This document shows positions 1 to 5,191 of a stretch of DNA of 15,919 nucleotides, piece by piece. The translations under genes were made by a program, and so were the position numbers. Under the pieces are notes generated by a model, which searched no databases, was not told the origin of the DNA, and saw only the letters and a list, made by a program, of their open reading frames with translations. Position 1 is the stretch's first letter; the number at the start of each line of letters is the position of its first letter. This DNA comes from Scatosoma sp045656625 (GTDB lineage: Bacteria; Bacillota; Clostridia; Christensenellales; Borkfalkiaceae), in the NCBI GenBank assembly GCA_045656625.1, contig JAZORL010000175.1, forward strand, positions 1 to 15,919, written 5' to 3'.

Positions 1-233
1 ATCGTTTCCACGAGCGCTTCTTGAATGATACCTTGCTTAATGTTAAGCGAGAGTTTACAAGCACCTTGTTGGGGCGCACACCAACCGATACCGTGCGTAA
101 AACCGCTGATATCTTTGATTTCTTTCGCATGAATCCACTTACCTTCTTCAGGAATAGGCGCGTTTTCATGACGAGCGACGCCTGCGCCTTTTGCTACGCA
201 GTACATCTCTTGAACTTCTGACGAAATTGTCAT
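1..233 (-). CDS. Fe-S cluster assembly scaffold-like protein (N-terminal part, runs off the window)
   Basis: Only the first 77 codons are present; the gene continues past base 1. The ATG at 233-231 has GGAGG eight bases upstream. The visible protein begins MTISSEVQEMYCVAKGAG and contains KWIHAKEIKDISGFTHGIGW, CAPQQGACKL and GIIQEALVET. From memory, this matches a NifU/IscU-like scaffold family of anaerobic Firmicutes that often sits next to a GGGtGRT-family protein. Two cysteines are visible in the CAPQQGAC stretch. The role in Fe-S cluster assembly or delivery is inferred from the family name and cannot be tested here because most of the protein is missing. It would suit an Fe-S-rich metabolism like that of the operon further right. 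Promoter and leader lie at 234-348. Confidence 0.6.
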   Translation of the reverse strand, partial: MTISSEVQEMYCVAKGAGVARHENAPIPEEGKWIHAKEIKDISGFTHGIGWCAPQQGACKLSLNIKQGIIQEALVET

Positions 234-319
234 TATGAATTCCTCCAAAAATATATTTTTATCTTTTTTGCTTGTCCAAGGTCCGTCCCGAATGCGAGAT
301 CTCCCTTTTACCAATAATT

Positions 320-348
320 AGTATAGCATATCTTTTGGAAAAATTCAA
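320..348 (-). promoter_or_regulatory. Housekeeping-type promoter for the scaffold-like gene
   Basis: On the minus strand, TTGAAT (348-343) and TATACT (325-320) are separated by exactly 17 bases. A start about seven bases downstream gives a leader of roughly 80 bases before the ATG at 233. The leader holds the palindrome GAGATCTC at 296-303 and an A/T-rich stretch before the ribosome binding site. I recognise no riboswitch in it. Confidence 0.6.
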
Positions 349-395
349 CCGCAAAAAGCCAAATTTTTCTATTTTTTTTATTTTTTCTATGAAAA

Positions 396-423
396 AAAGA
401 CGAACCTCTTAAACTCCGTCCTT
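396..423 (-). terminator. Probable terminator after sigK
   Basis: The stem AAGGACG/CGTCTTT (one G-T pair) lies about 27 bases past the sigK stop codon and is followed on the minus strand by a run of seven T. The stem is short and the loop is long, so this is moderate evidence. The plus strand also has a T-run after the hairpin, so it could work in both directions. Confidence 0.5.
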
Positions 424-449
424 TTTTACACGTTATTTTACACGCATTT

Positions 450-1151
450 TCAGTCCAAAAAATCCTCCGCAGATAATTTTGAACGCAATTTTTCAAGCGC
501 ATGTTTTTCAATCCGAGATATATACGAACGAGAAATTTTCATCACCTGCGCCACTTCCCTCTGCGGCAATGGAATCCCACCCTTCAACGCATATCGCAAG
601 CATATAATTTTATATTCGCGCTCACTTAAAACGTTTTGCAAATATTCCAAGAGTTTTTCACGCTGTACCGACCGTTCAACCTCTTCAAAGACGCAATCCT
701 CTTTCTCAAAAAGCAAATCTAACAACGTCAACTCATTCCCATCTTTATCTACCCCCACGGGATCGGATAAGGAAATCGTATTTCGATGCTTTTTATTGGC
801 ACGTATAAGCATCAAAATTTCATTTTCAATGCATCTCGCCGTGTACGTAGCCAAAGCAGTGCCGTGTTCGGGTCTATACGTATTGATCGCCTTTATCAAA
901 CCAATACTCCCGACTGAAATCAAATCATCCGTTTCCGCCGCGCCCGTGTATTTTTTTACGATATGTGCCACAAGCCGCATATTATGTCTAATCAAAATTT
1001 CCTTCGCTTGTTTATCCCCTTGCATCGCAAGCGACATATATTTTTCTTCCTCAGCCTTCGACAAGGGTTTAGGAAAGGCATTTTTCGAACCTATCACCCC
1101 CGTAAAGAAAACAATCCGCCCCAAAACCGTCCAAAGAAATTCCAAAAACAT
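450..1151 (-). CDS. sigK: Sporulation sigma factor SigK (pro-sigma-K)
   Basis: A 233-residue sigma-70 family protein, the late mother-cell sigma factor of endospore formers. Residues 1-21 are hydrophobic (MFLEFLWTVLGRIVFFTGVIG) and precede SKNAFPKPLS. This matches the layout of the B. subtilis pro-sigma-K membrane-targeting pro-sequence ahead of its NAFPQPLS. Region 2 is visible at about 53-115 (IRHNMRLVAHIVKKY, DDLISVGSIGLIKAI, ARCIENEILM) and the region 4 helix-turn-helix at about 196-222 (PQREVAQVMKISRSYISRIE). The ATG at 1151 is preferred over a GTG at 1157 because AGGAG lies seven bases from the ATG but only one base from the GTG. The frame is intact, with no skin-type interruption. SigE and SigK are close relatives; the short hydrophobic pro-sequence and the NAFPKPLS motif favour SigK. 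Confidence 0.88.
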   Translation of the reverse strand: MFLEFLWTVLGRIVFFTGVIGSKNAFPKPLSKAEEEKYMSLAMQGDKQAKEILIRHNMRLVAHIVKKYTGAAETDDLISVGSIGLIKAINTYRPEHGTALATYTARCIENEILMLIRANKKHRNTISLSDPVGVDKDGNELTLLDLLFEKEDCVFEEVERSVQREKLLEYLQNVLSEREYKIICLRYALKGGIPLPQREVAQVMKISRSYISRIEKHALEKLRSKLSAEDFLD

Positions 1152-1183
1152 ACCCACACTCCTACTCTTATTTAACGTAAAAT

Positions 1184-1214
1184 ATCGTATGTTTTTAATG
1201 GTTTGTACTATTAC
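1184..1214 (-). promoter_or_regulatory. Candidate SigE-type promoter of sigK
   Basis: On the minus strand, CATACGAT (1191-1184) matches the sporulation SigE/SigK -10 pattern CATACNNT. The upstream box GTAATAGT (1214-1207), 15 bases away, only loosely resembles the SigE -35 (ATATT-like). It lies 33 bases upstream of the sigK ATG. In B. subtilis sigK is under SigE control, so the match is biologically sensible, but the -35 is weak. Confidence 0.4.
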
Positions 1215-1238
1215 AAAAAGAAAATAAAAAGGCTGACA

Positions 1239-1273
1239 ATTATGTCACACATAGGTATTATGTCTGACATAAT
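1239..1273. repeat. Stem-loop repeat, copy 1
   Basis: Fifteen-base arms (1239-1253 and 1259-1273) pair with one C-C mismatch (1248/1264) around the loop GGTAT. The right part also contains the 17-base palindrome ATTATGTC-T-GACATAAT (1257-1273). It shares CACACATAGGTATTATGT with copy 2, 65 bases away. No T-run follows on either strand, so it is not a normal terminator. Confidence 0.75.
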
Positions 1274-1298
1274 CCTTTGAAAATAAAAGGCTTTCCCT

Positions 1299-1343
1299 GC
1301 CCAATTATCCCACACATAGGTATTATGTGTGGCATAATTGGGC
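1299..1343. repeat. Stem-loop repeat, copy 2
   Basis: Twenty-base arms (1299-1318 and 1324-1343) pair with a single C-C mismatch (1309/1333) around the loop GGTAT, the same loop as copy 1. It lies between the RNase P RNA terminator and copy 1. No flanking T-run is seen. Confidence 0.8.
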
Positions 1344-1367
1344 GCTATTTGCTCGTAAAAAGAAAAC

Positions 1368-1398
1368 AGCGAATCCCTTATATTCTAAGAGATTCGCT
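1368..1398 (-). terminator. Terminator of the RNase P RNA gene
   Basis: AGCGAATCTCTTA and its near-complement (13 pairs, one mismatch) enclose a five-base loop (1381-1385). On the minus strand the stem is followed by GTTTTCTTTTT. It begins just past the inferred mature 3' end of rnpB. Confidence 0.8.
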
Positions 1399-1410
1399 TG
1401 TATTTTGAAG

Positions 1411-1803
1411 AGATTTGAGCCTGTCTATAAGCCGAGTTCTGTCGTGTACGGTCATTTATCTAGGCTTACCGTCACCGATAAGCTCAAGCGATATTCACGG
1501 TATTCCGTCGGACGGACCGCCCTATTGACGGAAACCCAATCTTGCAGCGAGTGGGGTTTACATGGCACGTTTTGTTACCAAAGCGTCGGTGAGCTCTTAC
1601 CTCGCCTTTCCATCCTTACCGTAAGTAGGCGTCTTATAAATAAGCACTCAAGCCCTAAAAGAGCAAGCAACTTGCGGCGGTTTATTTCTGTTGCACTATC
1701 CCGGAGATCACTCTCGCCTGACGTTATCAGGCACCCTGTCCTATGCAGCTCGGACTTTCCTCATGGCTTTTCAGCCCCGCGACCGTATAACAAACTCAAA
1801 TCT
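1411..1803 (-). ncRNA. rnpB: RNase P RNA, bacterial type A
   Basis: The catalytic RNA of RNase P, which matures tRNA 5' ends. Read on the minus strand it carries the universal core GAGGAAAGTC (1762-1753), then ACAGAAATAAACCGCC (1691-1676), GGTAAGAGCTCACC (1601-1588) and the 3' AACTCGGCTTAT (1438-1427). The CAGGGTGCC and AGTGCAACAGA context follows the type A (E. coli-like) plan rather than the Bacillus type B plan. The ends pair: AGATTTGAG at the 5' end (1803-1795) complements CTCAAATCT at the 3' end (1419-1411), extended by further pairs, giving a long P1 helix that sets the boundaries. An extended -10 promoter and a hairpin-T-run terminator flank it. Open reading frames across this stretch are incidental. 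Confidence 0.96.
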
Positions 1804-1809
1804 ATTTAT

Positions 1810-1815
1810 ATTATA
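1810..1815 (-). promoter_or_regulatory. Extended -10 promoter of rnpB
   Basis: TATAAT on the minus strand (1815-1810) is preceded by TGC, making a perfect extended -10 (TGnTATAAT). The predicted start at about 1803 coincides with the first base of the P1 helix. No good -35 is seen (GTGCAT at 17-base spacing), as is common for extended -10 promoters. Confidence 0.7.
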
Positions 1816-1847
1816 GCACTTTTCTTCAAAAAATGCACCTTATTCTC

Positions 1848-1876
1848 TTGCTTTTTGAAAAAAAAAGGAGTAAAAT
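1848..1876 (+). promoter_or_regulatory. Candidate pyruvate kinase promoter
   Basis: TTGCTT (1848-1853) and TAAAAT (1871-1876) are spaced by 17 bases. The start would lie near 1883, leaving a leader of about 75 bases. The region is very A/T rich, so a chance match is possible. Confidence 0.5.
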
Positions 1877-1958
1877 ATTATTAAAGTTATTAAAAAATCA
1901 TAATGGGAGAGAGTTGGCGCTTTTTGAAGAAAGGTTAATTCATTCCCTTGGAGTCTGT

Positions 1959-3371
1959 ATGAAAAAGACAAAAATTATATGCACAATTGGTCCTGCAAGC
2001 AACAATAAAGCTACCTTTGCCAAAATGGCAGATTCGGGCATGGATATCGTTCGCTTGAACTTCTCGCACGGCGCGCACGAAGATTTCGCAAAAACGATTG
2101 CTATGATCAAGGAAGTCCGTGAAGAAAAGCAGCTTCCCCTTCCCATCCTTTTGGATACAAAAGGTCCTGAATTTCGCATTAAAACGTTCGAAAACGGCAA
2201 GATTTTATTAAATGAAGGAGATTCCTTCACTTTCACAACGGAAGAAATTGAAGGCACGCAAGAACGCGTAAGCGTTTCCTATTCCGGCATTTGCGAAGAC
2301 CTTGCACCCAACGATAAAATCCTTTTGAATAATGGTATGATTGTCTTCCGTGTGACGGAAGTGAAAGCCCCGAACGTGCATTGCGTTGTAGAAATCGGCG
2401 GTGAACTTTCCAGCCGCAAATCCATGTTCTTCCCCGATAAGGAGTTACATTTGGACTTCCTTTCCGAGCAAGACAAAGCCGATCTGCTTTTCGGTATTGA
2501 GCAAGACGTCGATTTTGTTGCCCTTTCCTTTGTTTCCAAAGCGCAAGACGTACTCGACGCAAAACGTTTCCTTGCTGAACACGGCGGTTCGCACATCGAC
2601 GTAATCGCAAAGATTGAAAACCGTGCTGGCGTAAACAATTTGCGCGAAATTATGAAGGTTTCCGACGGTATTATGGTCGCTCGCGGCGATTTGGGCGTAG
2701 AAATCCCTTACGTAGAACTCCCGAACGTACAAAAGTATATCATTTCCGAATGCCGTATTCATGGTAAACGAGTTATTACCGCAACGGAAATGCTCGAATC
2801 GATGATTCACAATCCCCGCCCCACAAGAGCGGAAATTTCCGACGTTGCAAACGCTGTATACGATGGTACGTCCGCCGTTATGCTTTCCGGTGAAACCGCA
2901 GCCGGCGAATTCCCCGTGCAGTCGGTTGCCGCAATGGCAAGAATCGTTGAACACGCAGAAACGCATATTGAGTATATCCAAAACATTGATATTGACAGTT
3001 TTGAAATTGAGACCACGTCGGAAGCACTTTCCCACTCCGCCGCAACCCTTGCAAAGGACTTAAAAGCAAGCGCAATCGTTGTATGCACGAGAACGGGCGG
3101 TACGGCGCGTAAAGTATCAAGATTCCGTCCAAATATCAATATTATCGGTATCACAACGGATATTCACGCATACCGCAAATTGGCGTTAAGCTGGGGCGTT
3201 TTACCTGCAATTACGGACGAATACACGTCGATTGATATCCTCTTTTACTTCGCTAAGGAAATCGCAAAAAAGAGCGGTTTGGTGAAGAAAGGCGATACAA
3301 TCGTCATTACGGGCGGCACACCGAACGGTAAGAGCGGCAATTCCAACCTTATCAACGTTGAAACAATTTAA
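1959..3371 (+). CDS. pyk: Pyruvate kinase
   Basis: Converts phosphoenolpyruvate and ADP to pyruvate and ATP, the last step of glycolysis, in the cytoplasm. It is 470 residues, the short bacterial form without the extra C-terminal PEP-utilising domain found in many Bacillus enzymes. Visible motifs are the N-terminal TKIICTIGPAS (4-14), RLNFSHG (32-38), LDTKGPEFR (65-73), VIAKIENRAG with the catalytic Lys218, and the family signature IMVARGDLGVEIP (238-250). TATEMLESM and SGETAAGEFP follow, and the alpha/beta C-terminal domain ends with TGGTPNGKSGNSNLI. The segment SRKSMFFPDKELHLDF replaces the more usual KGVNLPG pattern. The ATG at 1959 is chosen because GGAG lies five bases upstream and the family N-terminus starts there; the frame is open further upstream to 1833. 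It stands alone, divergent from rnpB, with a strong terminator. Confidence 0.96.
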   Translation: MKKTKIICTIGPASNNKATFAKMADSGMDIVRLNFSHGAHEDFAKTIAMIKEVREEKQLPLPILLDTKGPEFRIKTFENGKILLNEGDSFTFTTEEIEGTQERVSVSYSGICEDLAPNDKILLNNGMIVFRVTEVKAPNVHCVVEIGGELSSRKSMFFPDKELHLDFLSEQDKADLLFGIEQDVDFVALSFVSKAQDVLDAKRFLAEHGGSHIDVIAKIENRAGVNNLREIMKVSDGIMVARGDLGVEIPYVELPNVQKYIISECRIHGKRVITATEMLESMIHNPRPTRAEISDVANAVYDGTSAVMLSGETAAGEFPVQSVAAMARIVEHAETHIEYIQNIDIDSFEIETTSEALSHSAATLAKDLKASAIVVCTRTGGTARKVSRFRPNINIIGITTDIHAYRKLALSWGVLPAITDEYTSIDILFYFAKEIAKKSGLVKKGDTIVITGGTPNGKSGNSNLINVETI

Positions 3372-3379
3372 TCTATACG

Positions 3380-3410
3380 ATCCCCGCAAAGGAATTTGCG
3401 GGGATTTTTT
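3380..3410 (+). terminator. Terminator of pyruvate kinase
   Basis: ATCCCCGCAAA (3380-3390) and TTTGCGGGGAT (3395-3405) form a perfect 11-pair stem with loop GGAA. Further T residues follow, starting nine bases after the pyk stop codon. Confidence 0.93.
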
Positions 3411-3439
3411 CTTTTCATCGAAAAACGGCTTAAAAATAG

Positions 3440-3468
3440 TTGCATTTTTCGTAAGAATGATATATAAT
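3440..3468 (+). promoter_or_regulatory. Promoter of tRNA-Ser
   Basis: TTGCAT (3440-3445) and a perfect TATAAT (3463-3468) are separated by 17 bases, ending 12 bases before the first tRNA base. Confidence 0.8.
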
Positions 3469-3480
3469 ATAAAAGCTGTT

Positions 3481-3570
3481 GCAGAGATGGCGGAGCGGTC
3501 GAACGCGCACGATTCGAAATCGTGTTATGCAGGAATGTATACAAGGGTTCAAATCCCTTTCTCTGCGCCA
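3481..3570 (+). tRNA. tRNA-Ser (anticodon CGA)
   Basis: The acceptor stem GCAGAGA (3481-3487) pairs with TCTCTGC (3560-3566), followed by G and an encoded CCA. The anticodon stem CACGA/TCGTG encloses TTCGAAA, giving anticodon CGA, which reads UCG serine codons. A long class II variable arm (TATGC/GTATA) is typical of serine. The T-arm is AAGGG-TTCAAAT-CCCTT (3543-3559). It is a single-gene unit with its own promoter and terminator. Its 3' third is duplicated 202 bases downstream. Confidence 0.96.
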
Positions 3571-3583
3571 CAAAAAACGGATA
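3550..3583 (+). repeat. 34-base direct repeat, copy 1 (tRNA-Ser tail)
   Basis: Runs from the T-loop of tRNA-Ser through the encoded CCA into the first arm of its terminator. It is identical to 3752-3785. A T-loop-to-CCA duplication is the usual outcome of integration at a tRNA gene. Confidence 0.9.
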
Positions 3584-3604
3584 GGTTTTTCCTATCCGTT
3601 TTTT
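3572..3604 (+). terminator. Terminator of tRNA-Ser
   Basis: AAAAAACGGATAGG and CCTATCCGTTTTTT form a perfect stem around TTTTT, starting two bases after the tRNA CCA. Confidence 0.9.
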
Positions 3605-3610
3605 GTTTGA

Positions 3611-3785
3611 TATCCGTTTTTTGAAAGGGATTTGAGGGTGGGAGCCATTTTGCGAGAGCAAAATGCTTTGCCCAATGCATTCTTAGCTATGACGGCTTAA
3701 TGGCAAAGGCGGCAATTAATAATTGCCGAGCGGGGCGCGCCGCTAAAGGCGCAAATCCCTTTCTCTGCGCCACAAAAAACGGATA
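3611..3785 (+). repeat. tRNA-tail-derived structured inverted-repeat element
   Basis: It opens with TATCCGTTTTTTG (3611-3623), a copy of the tRNA terminator tail (3593-3605), and ends with the second copy of the tRNA tail (3752-3785). GAAAGGGATTTG (3623-3634) is an inverted copy of the tRNA T-arm side and pairs perfectly over 12 bases with 3752-3763. Inside that outer stem sit four hairpins: CATTTTGC-GAGA-GCAAAATG (3646-3665), CTTTGCC/GGCAAAG (3666-3672/3702-3708), CGGCAATT-AAT-AATTGCCG (3710-3728) and AGCGG/CCGCT (3729-3744). No 5' tRNA half, no open reading frame and no integrase are present. It could be a small mobile or satellite element at a tRNA site, or a structured RNA with its own terminator. 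Confidence 0.7.
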
Positions 3786-3807
3786 AGCTTTTGCTTATCC
3801 GTTTTTT
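3774..3807 (+). terminator. Second copy of the tRNA-type terminator
   Basis: AAAAAACGGATAAGC and GCTTATCCGTTTTTT form a perfect 15-pair stem around TTTT. Compared with the first terminator the tip has changed on both arms (AGG/CCT to AAGC/GCTT), so pairing is kept. This suggests selection on, or recent copying of, a functional terminator. Confidence 0.85.
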
Positions 3808-3829
3808 GTTTTTTATGCAAAGTTTATAT

Positions 3830-3861
3830 AAAAAAGAGATAGGCGAACCTATCTCTTTTTT
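3830..3861. terminator. Bidirectional terminator between the tRNA region and the large operon
   Basis: AAAAAAGAGATAGG (3830-3843) and CCTATCTCTTTTTT (3848-3861) form a perfect 14-pair stem with loop CGAA and a T-run on both strands. On the minus strand it starts nine bases after the transporter stop codon and would end the long operon. Confidence 0.9.
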
Positions 3862-3870
3862 CTTTTCAAT

Positions 3871-5106
3871 TTATATCGGCAATAAAACCATCAAATTGCA
3901 AGAAATAACAATTAACACAAGCGCAAATGGATACGTAGCTGCATACGCCGAGGATACGTCATCCGTGCCTGCTACTGCAATTAATGAGCCAAGCGCAGGA
4001 GTACTCGTCATACCACCTGTAATCGAGCCGAGATTATTGAAAATAGAAAGCTTGAATACAAATTTACCGAGCACAAAACCGAGCACCATAGGAACAGTCG
4101 CCATAATAATACCGTAAACGATATAAATCCAATCGAATGCAGCAACGAAGCGAACACCACCAGGAACGCCTGCGCCCACAAGGAAAAGTACAAGACCCAA
4201 TTCACGGAAGAAATTCAACGTTTGCTTGGAAATCTTCATATCAATTTTACCAATGCGACCAAAATGCCCGATAATAAGACCAGCGATCAACGTACCGCCT
4301 GATGAGCCGAAGCTGAAATAGTTTCCACCACCGATAGGTACTTTAATCGCACCAATCAATAAGCCAAGCACAATCGCGACAAAGAACGGGAAGAAACCGA
4401 ATTCGTCAATCGACCAACGCTTTTTCTTGTCCTCAGGAATTTGAATGGTATTTGCCGCAACGAAAGATTCTCTTTCTTTCGCAATATCTACCTTCAAAAT
4501 CTTGGGCATAATTTGCACAAAAAGCACAACGCCAAGCACACCGTAAAGATAACCGATGCCGTACCCTGCCGTCACGTTTCCAGACGCACTACCAGCGGAT
4601 TCCTTCGCCGCACCGAATGCAGGCGTGGACGTAAGCGAGCCGGACAAAAGCCCCGTACCCATCGCAATATCCATATCCTTATCAATCCAAGAAATACCAA
4701 TCGTGATACCAACGCCAACAAGCACAATCACTGCGCCCATTACAACGTAAGAAATCATACTCTTATTGAAAGAACGGAAGAATTTCGGCCCAGCAATCAA
4801 GCCAACCGCCGTAACAAACAACACCGTACCAAGGTTAGAAATCGTGCTGAATACACTTTCAACGGAAGTTGCACCTACCGTTTCAGCTGTTTTGCTCCAA
4901 AGCACGATTGTTTTCCCACCAATTTCGAAAGAATCTACGTACGAAAACAAAACACCAGCCAAAATCGCTACAAGCAATACGCCAGCTGTACCAAGAGAAA
5001 TCCCCTTGATTTTAATACCGCCAATTAAGAAACCCAGCGCTACAATCACGAAAATAATAAAAAGCGTCGTGAGCAATCCGCTGACGGTGACACCTAAATA
5101 TCCCAT
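3871..5106 (-). CDS. AspT/SucE1-family (AAE) transporter, candidate succinate exporter
   Basis: A 411-residue membrane protein with about ten hydrophobic segments in two homologous halves (about 1-205 and 235-411). Each half carries a family hallmark: GSLTSTPAFGAA (156-167) and GGMTSTPALGSL (364-375); GLIAGPKFF is at 102-110. This is the aspartate:alanine exchanger fold, which also includes the C. glutamicum succinate exporter SucE1. Unlike AspT and SucE1, whose halves are separated by two RCK/TrkA-C domains, only about 30 charged residues join the halves here, explaining the short length. AGGAG lies ten bases before the ATG. It is the last gene of the operon, 85 bases after the fumarate reductase flavoprotein, and a strong terminator follows. 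Export of succinate or C4-dicarboxylate exchange is inferred from this context; the substrate cannot be read from sequence. Confidence 0.8.
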   Translation of the reverse strand: MGYLGVTVSGLLTTLFIIFVIVALGFLIGGIKIKGISLGTAGVLLVAILAGVLFSYVDSFEIGGKTIVLWSKTAETVGATSVESVFSTISNLGTVLFVTAVGLIAGPKFFRSFNKSMISYVVMGAVIVLVGVGITIGISWIDKDMDIAMGTGLLSGSLTSTPAFGAAKESAGSASGNVTAGYGIGYLYGVLGVVLFVQIMPKILKVDIAKERESFVAANTIQIPEDKKKRWSIDEFGFFPFFVAIVLGLLIGAIKVPIGGGNYFSFGSSGGTLIAGLIIGHFGRIGKIDMKISKQTLNFFRELGLVLFLVGAGVPGGVRFVAAFDWIYIVYGIIMATVPMVLGFVLGKFVFKLSIFNNLGSITGGMTSTPALGSLIAVAGTDDVSSAYAATYPFALVLIVISCNLMVLLPI

Positions 5107-5130
5107 AACAAAAATACTCCTTTATTTGAC

Positions 5131-5170
5131 GGACGAAAACGCACAAAGCGTACCTTCGTGCGTTTTGTCC
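5131..5170 (-). other. Intra-operon hairpin before the transporter gene
   Basis: AAACGCAC/GTGCGTTT (eight pairs) extended by GGAC/GTCC across a small bulge. It lies in the 85-base gap between the flavoprotein and transporter genes. The minus-strand sequence after it is not T-rich, so it looks like an RNA-processing or stability element, not a terminator. Confidence 0.5.
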
Positions 5171-5191
5171 TTGATTATTTCATTTTCCCTA

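Noticed and set aside
234..313. A riboswitch in the leader of the Fe-S scaffold-like gene
   Set aside because: Apart from a short GAGATCTC palindrome I see no known aptamer core, T-box motif or terminator/antiterminator pair.
1327..1884. A 185-codon plus-strand open frame
   Set aside because: It lies across the RNase P RNA gene on the opposite strand, whose conserved core and end pairing fully account for the sequence.
1833..1958. A 42-residue N-terminal extension of pyruvate kinase
   Set aside because: The family N-terminus (MKKTKIICTIGPAS) starts at 1959 with a good ribosome site. The extension has no such site at 1833 and overlaps the promoter candidates.
3358..3624. An 88-codon plus-strand open frame
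   Set aside because: It covers the pyk terminator and the whole tRNA-Ser gene, so it is incidental.
3752..3772. A second tRNA-Ser gene
   Set aside because: Only the T-loop half and acceptor 3' strand with CCA are present. There is no 5' acceptor strand, D-arm or anticodon arm.
3584..3785. A conventional prophage or genomic island integrated at tRNA-Ser
   Set aside because: The direct repeats look like attachment sites, but only about 200 bases separate them and there is no integrase or any coding sequence.
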